DNA from: UBA5078 sp963977405
GTDB taxonomy: Bacteria > Pseudomonadota > Gammaproteobacteria > Pseudomonadales > Pseudohongiellaceae
NCBI GenBank assembly: GCA_963977405.1
Contig: CAXBOY010000036.1
Span: 1 to 27,191 of the forward strand
DNA: 27,191 nt
Direction of reading: 5' to 3'
A model generated the notes under the pieces. That model saw nothing but the letters and a program-made list of their open reading frames with translations. It was not told the DNA's origin and did not search any database. Made by a program: the position numbers and the translations under genes. Shown here piece after piece: positions 7,908-15,747 of this stretch; positions within the stretch are counted from its first letter, which is position 1; every line of letters begins with the position of its first letter.

Positions 7908-9454
7908 CAATCGGCCCTCGTTGTTATTAATGGGGGTGTAGTGGCGGGCGCGCGGCGCGCCTGCATTAGCTGCTCTATTGCATAGCCGCTGGAGAGCAGA
8001 TTCACATCCGAGAACAAAGCCCCCATAAGCTCCAGACCCACCGGGAGCCCATCGTCTGTGAAACCGATTGGCAGCGACAAGGCGGGCAAACCCGAGTTCG
8101 CACTGAGGGAGCAGTTATTCCCGGCCTGCGGCTCGCCAATCTTAGCGGGAAGAGTCGCGATGGGAGGATAGGCTATTAGCTCAACACTAGACTCCTGCAT
8201 CGCAGCCTCTATGGCGCTGCGCAGTGCCGAGCGCGCCTCTAACGCGGCCTGATAAGTTACAGGCTCTTGCTCTGCTGCGGCGCTGCGCTCCAGTGCGGGG
8301 GCAACCGCCGGATCGTAAAGCCCCGTAGCCACTATTTGCTCCAGCGTCATAGTGCTGCCGAATTCTGCGAGATAGGCGTTTAGGTCAACCTCGAACTCTT
8401 GACCGATAACACCCGAGCGCGACATGAGCTCACTCATCTCGGGAATCGTCACATCCACTATCACGGCGCCAGCCTCCGCGAGCTTGGCAAAGGCCGCATC
8501 CATCTGCGCGCGCACTGGCTCCTGAGCTAGGTCGTAGTAGTCCGTCAGCCTGCCTATACGCAAACCCTGGACAGAGGCTTTGCCAAGCGCGGTGCGAAAC
8601 TGTGGCCGCGCCCGTGACTGCATCGGTTCGGTAGCGCTGTCCTTAGCATCAAAGCCAGAGACTATGTCTAGTACGACCGCGAGATCTTCAAAGTTGCGAG
8701 CCAAAGGACCGGCAACGTCCTGCGTGCCCGCCAAGGGCATGATGCCGTAGATACTTGAGAGTCCCTTGGTCGGGCGCAGCCCTACAAGATTATTGAAGGC
8801 TGCGGGAATGCGGATAGAACCGCAGGTGTCCGAACCCATGCCCACGGTAGCAAAACTCGCCGCGATTGCGGCCGCCGTGCCACCACTGGAGCCGCCGGGC
8901 AAGCGGCTTGGGTCATAGGGATTACGCGTCTGGCCGCCCAGCGAACTAATCGTGGTGATGCCATAGGCGAATTCGTGCAGATTCGACTTGGCGAGGATGA
9001 TTGCGCCAGCGTCTATGAGGCGCTGCACTTGCGTGGCATTGGCATTAGGCGTGAAGTCTGCAAGTGCCTTAGATCCTCCGGTGGTAGGCAAGTCTCGCGT
9101 GCTGTAGTTATCCTTCAGGATGATAGGAATGCCATGCAGCGGGCCGCGTGGTCCTGTGATTTCACGCTCTCTATCCAAGGCCGCCGCTTGTGCGCGAGCA
9201 TCGGGATTAAGGGTCAATATCGCGTTGAGCGCTGGCCCCCGATCGTCATAGGCCTCTATGCGCTCGAGGTAGGCATCTACGAGCTGCACGGCACTGAGCC
9301 GCTTCGCGGTCATGGCCAGTTGCAGTTGATGAACACTCGCCTCGGTGACCTCTATTGGCTCTTGTGCCCGTACGGCGAATGAGGCGAGAAACAATAAAAT
9401 AGTGCAGAGTCCGCGCAGACTACGGACATTAGTTCTCGTCGAAATTTGTATCAC
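7907..9454 (-). CDS. Exported amidase-signature-family hydrolase
   Basis: 515-residue amidase-signature enzyme. The Ser-cisSer-Lys triad is complete: Lys114 in ILKDNY, cis-Ser189 in GGSSGG and nucleophile Ser213 in CGSIRIPAA. The two serines are 24 residues apart, as in FAAH. Residues about 8-30 (hydrophobic stretch, then SFAVRAQEP) form a Sec signal peptide, so the enzyme should act in the periplasm. I chose the GTG at 9454 because AAGGAGG lies five bases upstream; an in-frame TTG at 9484 overlaps the ygfB stop but has no such site. The stop overlaps the speB ATG. The substrate is unknown; the operon suggests an amide linked to polyamine or arginine metabolism, which is inference only. Confidence 0.92.
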   Translation of the reverse strand: MIQISTRTNVRSLRGLCTILLFLASFAVRAQEPIEVTEASVHQLQLAMTAKRLSAVQLVDAYLERIEAYDDRGPALNAILTLNPDARAQAAALDREREITGPRGPLHGIPIILKDNYSTRDLPTTGGSKALADFTPNANATQVQRLIDAGAIILAKSNLHEFAYGITTISSLGGQTRNPYDPSRLPGGSSGGTAAAIAASFATVGMGSDTCGSIRIPAAFNNLVGLRPTKGLSSIYGIMPLAGTQDVAGPLARNFEDLAVVLDIVSGFDAKDSATEPMQSRARPQFRTALGKASVQGLRIGRLTDYYDLAQEPVRAQMDAAFAKLAEAGAVIVDVTIPEMSELMSRSGVIGQEFEVDLNAYLAEFGSTMTLEQIVATGLYDPAVAPALERSAAAEQEPVTYQAALEARSALRSAIEAAMQESSVELIAYPPIATLPAKIGEPQAGNNCSLSANSGLPALSLPIGFTDDGLPVGLELMGALFSDVNLLSSGYAIEQLMQARRAPATTPPLITTRAD

Positions 9455-9459
9455 GCATT

Positions 9460-9466
9460 CCTCCTT
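9460..9466 (-). promoter_or_regulatory. Strong ribosome binding site fixing the amidase start
   Basis: AAGGAGG on the minus strand, five bases before the GTG at 9454. It decides for the GTG start over the TTG at 9484 and puts the signal peptide near the N-terminus. Confidence 0.85.
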
Positions 9467-9480
9467 ACTTTCTGTATCGA

Positions 9481-10047
9481 TCAACTATCCTTCGCGGTGG
9501 TCGCCAGCATCTCACTGCTCATGAGCAGGACTGCCACCTTTAGGTATTCCACTAACTCCGCATAGGCCACCTCATTGACCTCGTCGTCATCGCCGAAATC
9601 ATCGGAAAGATTGGAGATATTGACGATGTCCTTCAGCGCCTCTTCCGTCTCTGGGCTGAACTTATTGTTCTTAATCTGGGCACTGCCAGTGCCAAAACCA
9701 ACCAAATAGCCTTGGCACCACGCGGCAAGGCTGCGCACGCGCTGGGTCATGTCCAGCTCGTCGTCGGGTAGGAACAGCGTATAGCGCGAATCTGCGCTAA
9801 ACATTTCCCGCTCGATGAATGCATACATCGTAAGGATGGTTTCGCGGTTGCGCTCCGAACAAGACTCTACATCGACATGCTTTATCACCAAATTAATAAT
9901 GCTATCGGGGCGAATCTTCAAACCCGTGCACACCACGCCGGACAGCAAGCCATGCAACTCAGAGGGTGACACCTCGTAGCCAAACTCCAGCATCTGGTTG
10001 CAGCATTCATCGAAATCCAAGGGCATTTTTTCGTCTTGCGTACTCAT
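9481..10047 (-). CDS. UPF0149 (YgfB/YecA-like) family protein
   Basis: 188-residue acidic protein of the UPF0149 family. The family signature is plain: LHGLLSGVVCTG (residues about 32-43), then LPDDELDMTQRVRSLAAWCQGYLVGFG with its Trp-Cys-Gln-Gly core, and the C-terminal VAYAELVEYLKVAVLLM helix. An internal acidic run (DDFGDDDE) lies before that helix. The ATG at 10047 has AAGGAAG upstream, and only 13 bp separate it from the cvfB-like stop. Pseudomonas YgfB has been linked to gene regulation, but nothing here shows what this copy does. Its place in a polyamine operon is worth noting, since ygfB is more usually near ubiquinone or pepP genes. Confidence 0.88.
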   Translation of the reverse strand: MSTQDEKMPLDFDECCNQMLEFGYEVSPSELHGLLSGVVCTGLKIRPDSIINLVIKHVDVESCSERNRETILTMYAFIEREMFSADSRYTLFLPDDELDMTQRVRSLAAWCQGYLVGFGTGSAQIKNNKFSPETEEALKDIVNISNLSDDFGDDDEVNEVAYAELVEYLKVAVLLMSSEMLATTAKDS

Positions 10048-10060
10048 CTAGCTTCCTTCT

Positions 10061-10930
10061 TTACGACGGGGATTTGTTTCTAGACTGCCAGGGCGAGGGT
10101 GGCGCCAAGGCGATGTAGTCGGGGTGAATGACAATTTTGCCCTGTTTGAGCAGGCCGCCAAGCGCCTTCTTGTAATTGCCCTTGCTGACCTTGTACTGAC
10201 TGTAGATGTCGTCTGGCGCGCTATGGTCACACAGTGCCGACTTACCATCGTTCTCGGCCAGATGGGCGAGAATCTTCTCTGCTAGGTCGTCCCGCACGCT
10301 CTGCCCCTGTAGTTGCAGACACAGGTCGATACGGCCATCTTCGCGTATGCGGCGCACGAAGCCCTTTATTTTCTGGCCAATCTTAAGTGGCTGCAAGACC
10401 TCGGTCTTGAAAATGAGACCTAGGTGGGTCTGATCGATCACGGCCTTATAGCCCATGTCGGTGCGCCCCCATACCAGTAGGTTCACAGGCTGCATCGCCT
10501 CGAAACCCTCTCCATCTTCCTTCAACCAAGACTCTAGGCGCGAGGAGGCCACTAGGCGTCCGCTGGGCTTGTCGAGGTAGACATAGACGACATAGGAGTT
10601 ACCCTCGATCATCGGCACGCGCTGCTCCGCGTAGGGCACCAATAGATCCTTCGGTAGCCCCCAGTCTAGAAAGGCGCCGGCATGATTGACCTGGTCGACG
10701 CGCAAAGACACGCACTGCCCGGCTTGGGCGCGGGGTCGCCGAGTAGTGGCGATGGGCCGATCTTCGGAGTCCAGATAGATAAAGGCTTCGATCTCGTCGC
10801 CGATCTGACAATTAGTCGGGACATCTAGGCGTGGCAGCAGGATGTCTCCCAACTCGCCGCCATCCAGATACACGCCGAAGGCCACCTGCTTATTGACCTT
10901 CAAAGTGTTGAATTTACCGATCTGAATCAT
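10061..10930 (-). CDS. CvfB-family S1 RNA-binding protein
   Basis: 289-residue RNA-binding protein of the CvfB/YitL family. It has tandem S1-like beta-barrels: the first region about MIQIGKFNTLKVNKQVAFGVYLD, the second around GAFLDWGLPKDLLVPYAEQ, and a third around QKIKGFVRRIREDGRIDLCL. A C-terminal winged-helix segment follows (DDIYSQYKVSKGNYKKALGGLLKQGKI), the usual CvfB layout. The ATG at 10930 begins the conserved MIQIG; an in-frame upstream start at 10972 would run through the terminator hairpin and is rejected. In Staphylococcus the homologue affects virulence-gene RNA; a cellular role here is not known. It is the first gene of the operon ending in speA. Confidence 0.88.
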   Translation of the reverse strand: MIQIGKFNTLKVNKQVAFGVYLDGGELGDILLPRLDVPTNCQIGDEIEAFIYLDSEDRPIATTRRPRAQAGQCVSLRVDQVNHAGAFLDWGLPKDLLVPYAEQRVPMIEGNSYVVYVYLDKPSGRLVASSRLESWLKEDGEGFEAMQPVNLLVWGRTDMGYKAVIDQTHLGLIFKTEVLQPLKIGQKIKGFVRRIREDGRIDLCLQLQGQSVRDDLAEKILAHLAENDGKSALCDHSAPDDIYSQYKVSKGNYKKALGGLLKQGKIVIHPDYIALAPPSPWQSRNKSPS

Positions 10931-10948
10931 ACGCTGCGTCCTGAAATG

Positions 10949-10983
10949 AAAAATGCCCACCCCTGCGAGCAAAGGTGGGCATT
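10949..10983 (-). terminator. Rho-independent terminator of the TonB-receptor gene
   Basis: Perfect 10-bp stem (10974-10983 with 10952-10961) and a 12-nt loop, followed on the minus strand by TTTTT (10949-10953, partly in the stem). It lies about 50 bp after the receptor stop and just before the cvfB-like start, so it isolates the two transcripts. Confidence 0.85.
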
Positions 10984-10990
10984 GAATTGT

Positions 10991-11029
10991 GGCAGATTGC
11001 GCTAGGGACTGTAAGAGCCTAGCGCTGCC
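10991..11029. other. Second hairpin in the TonB-receptor 3' region
   Basis: Perfect 8-bp inverted repeat (10999-11006 with 11018-11025) around an 11-nt loop. Flanking GGCAG and CTGCC can pair further out, with a small bulge. It sits between the receptor stop and the terminator and has no T-run. It may protect the 3' end or be a protein site. Confidence 0.5.
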
Positions 11030-11031
11030 GA

Positions 11032-13206
11032 CTAGAAGGTTCCGCGGATCTTGATGGCGTATTTAATGCCTGTGTTGCTGCAAGAGTCCTCGATCTCGTT
11101 CAGATAGCCCGTAGCAATCGTGCCACCGACATAGCGATTACGAACGCGGCAACGCTCGCCTTCCAGTATGTTCATCGCCTCGAAACGGTAGGTGAAGCCC
11201 ATGAAGCCTACTTTCTCTACGAAGGCAGTCAAGAAATCGCCAGACTCGTAGGCTTCGATCTTATCGATGTCGAAAGCCTTTCGATTGCCCTCGAAACCAT
11301 GATTGTAATTGAAACCATAGTTCATGCTCATCGCCGTTAGGTCATGGCGATAGCCAAAACGGAAGCTACCCCGGCCAGCCTGACGCAGACGGCGATCGAT
11401 GCCCAGGAATGGATCCGTCACACTGGAGTCCTCAACCTGCACTCCCGAGGTCACGAGTATCTCGGGAAGGCCAATAAAACCAAGGCGTATACTGGCGTCG
11501 AGATTGATGCCGTAGCGCTCGCCATCGCCGATATTGCCATTGGCTGATTGAATGCTAGTAGCAGTGGAAACGTTGACCTTATCGATCACGTCGATGAGGT
11601 CGTGATAATACACCTTGCTGCTCAATACTCCCGCGTCGTTAGGCATGCGGTATTCGAGATTCGCCTCGTAGCGGATCGACTGTTCCTGCGCTAACTGCGG
11701 GTTACCTGCTAGGGCGTTCTGATCGTCGTCACCACCCGCTACACTGGATGTGAAGTCGGAAAAGCTCAGCTGCGATACGTCTTTCTCGATAGAGGCACGC
11801 AGTTGTATCGAAGGGGTGATATCGAAACGATAATCGACCTTAGGGCGCACAAAAGCGAAATCACGGGAGTTGCTAACATCACCGCTCTGCTCGATGGTAG
11901 AGGTCTCGTATAGCAGTGTGCTCTCGAGGCTCATGCGGTCATTGATCTGCCAATTGTGCACGATGAACGACTCGTAGCGCAGCTCCTCAACCAAGGCATC
12001 CGTATTACTTGACTGAGCCAATCCACCAAACAGAGGCGAGCTTGGCTTTGTGCTGCTGGGCAAGCCCAATTGCAGCTGCGCATCTAGGATAGTCTGCGCG
12101 CCCTCGATGCCAAGCTCTAAGTCCTGTGTGTCATTCAAGCTAAAGGAATAGCTCGAACGCACGATGCGCTCTTTCTGCACCGACTGGTTCGCCAAAAAGA
12201 GAAATTTATCGCTACCGCTGCCGTTCAATCGATAGGCATCACGAGTGCTCTCGGATTCATTCTGATTCACGATAAACAGGGTCTTAAAACGGCTGCTATT
12301 AGCAAATGTATGTTCGTAGTCACCGCCCACTTCCCACGCACTAGCAGTCGCGGGAATCGTGTCGTACTCGATCGTCATCTTGTTCGGCGTTACGCGCTGG
12401 TCGATGATGACTCGGTCAGCCGTGCCGGGAGGATCTTCCTGCTTCATTTGAAAGTTGAAGTTGATGCGATCGTTAGCAGTCAGGTCATAACCCATGCTCG
12501 AAGACATGGTATAGGAGTCTTGCTCCCGGTATTCTTTGCGAACGACCAAGTCGTTGGGAGAGCCATCCGCGAGTATGCTGGTCTCGAAACCATCACGGAA
12601 TTCATACCTTGGCTCAGACTCTATGCTGAATAAATAATTGAACGCGCCACGCTGTCCGCTAAGGGATAGAGAGCCACCAGGACCGAGGGTGCCGTCGTGG
12701 TAAAGGTCTGTGTTCAGTTCAACAGCAACACTAGAACGCGATTCCGCCACCAATAAGACGATGTTAATCACCTGACCACCGCCGCGCACATCCAAGTCTC
12801 CAGAGGTGCCACGGATGATCTCGATATACTGCACCTGATTAGCCGGAATACGGGCCAATTGGCTATTGCCCTCGTTTTCCTTACCCGCGATGCGGCGGCC
12901 GTTGATCAAGATCTGATCGCCACCGGCGCCTAGCCCACGACGGTTAGCGCCGCCAGAACCACCAGGGCCACCGCCACCACCGCCCCTAGCAGTTGAGATA
13001 CCGGGAATGCGGTTGAGCATATCATTCACAGAATAGGGTTCGTATTGGGCGAAGAATTCAGCGGGATAAGTCACAGTAGACTCGATGTCTGTCGCCTCTT
13101 GTGCGGAGGCAGCGCTTGCCAGTATCAGCGCAGTGGCGGCTAGTGTTAAGGCAATGGGGCGAGGCGAAAACGCACGCGCGTTCCCGCCAAATAAACGAAA
13201 ACTCAT
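11032..13206 (-). CDS. TonB-dependent outer-membrane receptor
   Basis: 724-residue outer-membrane active transporter energised by TonB-ExbBD. The signal peptide covers residues about 1-35 (LAATALILASAASA|QEA). A TonB-box-like ESTVTY is at about 42-47. The plug follows: VNDMLNRIPGIS, a glycine run, then GGDQILINGRRIAGKENE, IPANQVQYIEIIRG and the plug-end RGGGQVINIVL. The remainder has alternating beta strands, with two cysteines near the end, and finishes in KIRGTF with the terminal Phe needed for barrel insertion. The protein is shorter than many receptors of about 800 residues but complete. It lies downstream of a FAH-family enzyme and an MFS exporter on the same strand. The substrate cannot be read from sequence. 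Confidence 0.92.
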   Translation of the reverse strand: MSFRLFGGNARAFSPRPIALTLAATALILASAASAQEATDIESTVTYPAEFFAQYEPYSVNDMLNRIPGISTARGGGGGGPGGSGGANRRGLGAGGDQILINGRRIAGKENEGNSQLARIPANQVQYIEIIRGTSGDLDVRGGGQVINIVLLVAESRSSVAVELNTDLYHDGTLGPGGSLSLSGQRGAFNYLFSIESEPRYEFRDGFETSILADGSPNDLVVRKEYREQDSYTMSSSMGYDLTANDRINFNFQMKQEDPPGTADRVIIDQRVTPNKMTIEYDTIPATASAWEVGGDYEHTFANSSRFKTLFIVNQNESESTRDAYRLNGSGSDKFLFLANQSVQKERIVRSSYSFSLNDTQDLELGIEGAQTILDAQLQLGLPSSTKPSSPLFGGLAQSSNTDALVEELRYESFIVHNWQINDRMSLESTLLYETSTIEQSGDVSNSRDFAFVRPKVDYRFDITPSIQLRASIEKDVSQLSFSDFTSSVAGGDDDQNALAGNPQLAQEQSIRYEANLEYRMPNDAGVLSSKVYYHDLIDVIDKVNVSTATSIQSANGNIGDGERYGINLDASIRLGFIGLPEILVTSGVQVEDSSVTDPFLGIDRRLRQAGRGSFRFGYRHDLTAMSMNYGFNYNHGFEGNRKAFDIDKIEAYESGDFLTAFVEKVGFMGFTYRFEAMNILEGERCRVRNRYVGGTIATGYLNEIEDSCSNTGIKYAIKIRGTF

Positions 13207-13232
13207 AGAACTTGCTCCAGGCTCAAAATAAG

Positions 13233-13253
13233 GGCGCGATCAGTCGTCGCGCC
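13233..13253 (-). promoter_or_regulatory. Leader hairpin of the TonB-receptor gene
   Basis: Perfect 7-bp stem GGCGCGA/TCGCGCC with a 7-nt loop in the 5' leader, 26 bp before the receptor ATG, followed on the minus strand by CTTATTTTG. It resembles a weak terminator or attenuator. Regulatory function is inferred. Confidence 0.45.
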
Positions 13254-13357
13254 TCTAATGTTCTTAGCTATTCATAGGTGTTCAAAATCGGCAACGGAGT
13301 ATGCACAGATTAAAGGCGTTCAAAAACACCTAGAGGCACCGTTTATGTGACATTTTG

Positions 13358-13376
13358 TAATGCCACGGCCGCATTA
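13358..13376 (-). terminator. Weak hairpin at the stop codon of the FAH-family gene
   Basis: TAATGC and GCATTA pair across a 7-nt loop and overlap the TAA stop. No U-run follows (ACAAAATG), so termination would be inefficient and read-through into the receptor gene is possible. Confidence 0.3.
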
Positions 13377-14297
13377 ACGAGGCGCGACAATGGTTTGACG
13401 CTGCTCTTCCAGCCCCTCGATACCTATGCGCACTACGTCACCAGGCTTGAGATAGGAAGGAGGAACCATGCCATCGCCTACTCCTGCAGGCGTTCCCGTG
13501 TAGATGACATCGCCGGGGTATAGGGTCATGAACTGGCTGAGGTGACTAACGATCTGCGCCACACCGAACACCATATCGGCGGTAGTACCCTGTTGGCGCA
13601 TCTCGCCATTAACCTCCGACCAGATGGAGAGGTTTTGTGGATCCGCGATATTGTCGCGACCAACTAGATAGGGGCCTAGTGGTGCGAAGGTGTCGGCACT
13701 CTTGCCCTTTGTGAACTGGCCGCCTCGCTCGCGTTGAAACTCACGCTCGGACACGTCGTGGCCTACCGCATAGCCGGCGATATAGTCGAACACCTCGGCC
13801 TCGGAAATATATTGCGCGCGCTTGCCGATCACCACTACTAGCTCTGCCTCATAGTCCAATTTGTTCGCGTTGCGGGGCGAAATGACGTCATCGAAGGGGC
13901 CAGTTAAGGCAGAAGTTGCCTTCATGAAAAGCAACGGCTCGGTAGGCAGTTCTACCGCCATCTCGGCCGCATGATTCACGTAGTTAAAGCCGATGGCCAT
14001 GATCTTGCCGATGCCGGTAAGGGGCACACCTAGGCGAGGATTACCCGGCACTAATGGCAGCTCACTCATAGGGATCGCGCCAAGCGCATCGAGGGAGGCA
14101 TCGGAGAGTGTATCGGGGGTGATGTCGTCGATGTGGCCAGAGAGGTCGTGTATACGCCCTTGGGCGTCGACGATGCCAGGCTTCTCTTCACCAGCAGGGC
14201 CATAGCGGACAAGTTTGACATCGGATGCACTAGCAAGGCTGCTAAGAGACGATAGCAGGCACGCGGCAAGGATGCCGGACAGCATATTTCTGGACAT
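13374..14297 (-). CDS. Fumarylacetoacetate-hydrolase-family enzyme with signal peptide
   Basis: 307-residue FAH-superfamily protein. The family includes acylpyruvases, oxaloacetate decarboxylases and 2-hydroxyhepta-2,4-diene-1,7-dioate isomerases. Metal ligands are present as Glu150 and Glu152 (DYEAEL) and Asp181 (GHDVSERE). The catalytic His109 (FNYVNHAAE) and Lys197/Lys199 (FTKGKSAD) are kept. FAH relatives normally start right at the KLVRYG strand and are cytoplasmic. Here about 25 residues precede it (MSRNMLSGILAACLLSSLSS, then LASAS), which looks like a Sec signal peptide. No alternative start codon lies at that junction, and AAGAGGT precedes the ATG at 14297. An LAAC lipobox-like tetrad ending at Cys13 is probably too near the start to be used. 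It lies between an MFS exporter and a TonB receptor. Substrate unknown. Confidence 0.9.
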   Translation of the reverse strand: MSRNMLSGILAACLLSSLSSLASASDVKLVRYGPAGEEKPGIVDAQGRIHDLSGHIDDITPDTLSDASLDALGAIPMSELPLVPGNPRLGVPLTGIGKIMAIGFNYVNHAAEMAVELPTEPLLFMKATSALTGPFDDVISPRNANKLDYEAELVVVIGKRAQYISEAEVFDYIAGYAVGHDVSEREFQRERGGQFTKGKSADTFAPLGPYLVGRDNIADPQNLSIWSEVNGEMRQQGTTADMVFGVAQIVSHLSQFMTLYPGDVIYTGTPAGVGDGMVPPSYLKPGDVVRIGIEGLEEQRQTIVAPR

Positions 14298-14351
14298 GTT
14301 CTACCTCTTTATTGTTGTAAGCCACAGACTTTCGAGGCGGCAAGTTTAGCC

Positions 14352-14374
14352 AAAAGCGAGGACTTTGTCTCGCT
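14352..14374 (-). terminator. Probable rho-independent terminator after the MFS gene
   Basis: A 6-bp stem AGCGAG/CTCGCT with an 8-nt loop begins at the MFS stop codon and is followed on the minus strand by TTTT. It is short, so termination is probably partial. Confidence 0.5.
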
Positions 14375-15593
14375 AGGCTTCACTGACGCTGGGCGCAGGT
14401 TGGGCTGCGCGCAGGAAGAACAGAAGACCGATGGTCGTCAACACCGCCGCGAGCGCAAAGGGCGCACCTGGGAAATACAAGGCGGCATCGGCGCTGCTGA
14501 ATGCGGAGAATACCCATGTCATCAAGGGTGGGCTCAAAATAGCGGTGAGGCTCGACATACTAGCCACCCCGCCCTGCAGCTCGCCCTGGGAGTTCGCCGG
14601 AATCTGCCCGGACATGATGCCGTTGATCGCGGGCATCACGAAACCTTGCAGTGCTCCCGGAATCATAAACATATAGAGCATCCAGCTACTTGTAGACAGT
14701 GCATAGCCTACAAAGGACAGGATGCAGAAGACGAAGCCGATCAAAGCGGCCTTATATTGGCCGAGTACCGGTACCACCCTTTGCAGCAATACCGCCTGGG
14801 TGAAGGCCATCAAGATACCGATGAAGGCGAAGGAGAAGCCTATCTCCCGCGCGCTCCAATCGAAGCGTTCGATCGTGAAATAGGTCCACACACTTGGCAG
14901 CGAGTGATGGCCCATCATGAACAGGAAGTAGACACCGACCAGCCCTAGCACCACTGGGTATTTGCGCAACGCGAGCAGAGTACCGGCAGGGTTGGCGCGG
15001 CGCCATACGAAGGCGCGGCGCTCGCTTACTGGCAGTGTCTCGGGCATCTTAAAGAAGCCGAAGACGAGGTTGCAGAATGCCAGAACGCCTGCCGCCACGA
15101 AGGGCAGCCGCTCGCCGAAGCTACCGAGAAATCCGCCGATCATGGGCCCAAGAATGAAGCCAATGCCGAACGCGGCACCGACGATGCCGAAGGTCTGGGT
15201 ACGTTTGTCGGCGGGAGTACTATCTGCGATCGCCGCATAACAGGTGCTATAGGTGGAGGCCGCAATGCCGGCAATCAAGCGACCGAGGAACAGCCAAAAC
15301 AGGGTTGGTGCCCAGGCCATAATCAAATAGTCGATACTCAACAGCAGCAGGGTTAACAGCAACACTGGGCGACGCCCGAAGCGGTCAGACACATTGCCCA
15401 TCACTGTCGAGAAGAGAAACTGCATTAGGGCATACACCATCATCAGCCAACCGCCATAAACCGCTGCGCTCGCGATGTCCTCGCCGGTTACCCCCATGAT
15501 CAGCTGCGGTAGTACTGGCAGAATAATGCCAAAACCAATTGAGTCGATTAAGAGGGTAACGAAAACAAAAGCGACGATGGATCTAGTAGACAT
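14373..15593 (-). CDS. TetA-like MFS transporter (DHA1 drug:H+ antiporter)
   Basis: 406-residue, 12-helix major-facilitator protein of the TetA/DHA1 type. TM1 carries LLIDSIGFGIILPVLP, with the acidic residue (Asp17) matching the conserved TM1 Asp of TetA. Motif A, GNVSDRFGRRP, is at residues 66-76 with Asp70 and Arg74/75. A motif-C-like glycine-rich TM5 (AAFGIGFILGPMIGGFLGSF) supports an exporter rather than an importer. Many family members with this sequence pattern are annotated as tetracycline transporters without tested resistance. The ATG at 15593 has only a weak ribosome site. It lies 75 bp upstream of the exported FAH-family gene, and a short terminator lies between them. Confidence 0.9.
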   Translation of the reverse strand: MSTRSIVAFVFVTLLIDSIGFGIILPVLPQLIMGVTGEDIASAAVYGGWLMMVYALMQFLFSTVMGNVSDRFGRRPVLLLTLLLLSIDYLIMAWAPTLFWLFLGRLIAGIAASTYSTCYAAIADSTPADKRTQTFGIVGAAFGIGFILGPMIGGFLGSFGERLPFVAAGVLAFCNLVFGFFKMPETLPVSERRAFVWRRANPAGTLLALRKYPVVLGLVGVYFLFMMGHHSLPSVWTYFTIERFDWSAREIGFSFAFIGILMAFTQAVLLQRVVPVLGQYKAALIGFVFCILSFVGYALSTSSWMLYMFMIPGALQGFVMPAINGIMSGQIPANSQGELQGGVASMSSLTAILSPPLMTWVFSAFSSADAALYFPGAPFALAAVLTTIGLLFFLRAAQPAPSVSEA

Positions 15594-15646
15594 CTTGTTA
15601 TTTGCCGTTGCCGAGAAGGCGTCTGAAGGAAGCCCGTAAATTAAAG

Positions 15647-15662
15647 CAAGCCACAGGGCTTG
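15647..15662. promoter_or_regulatory. Short palindrome in the MFS/DUF2058 divergent promoter region
   Basis: CAAGCC-ACAG-GGCTTG, a perfect 6-bp inverted repeat in the 154-bp region between the divergent MFS and DUF2058 genes. It could be a protein-binding site; no regulator is encoded next to it. Confidence 0.3.
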
Positions 15663-15747
15663 GCAAGTTCAAGGCCACGCGGCGAAATTGCTTTCCCAGC
15701 GCCATGCTGACATCATTGCCGCAAGATTTTTAGAGTGAGGCAAACCG

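Noticed and set aside
9455..9484. TTG start of the amidase at 9484
   Set aside because: The GTG at 9454 has AAGGAGG at ideal spacing and places the signal peptide at the N-terminus.
10931..10972. Upstream start of the CvfB-like protein at 10972
   Set aside because: The added 14 residues are translated from the terminator hairpin of the preceding gene; the conserved MIQIG begins at 10930.
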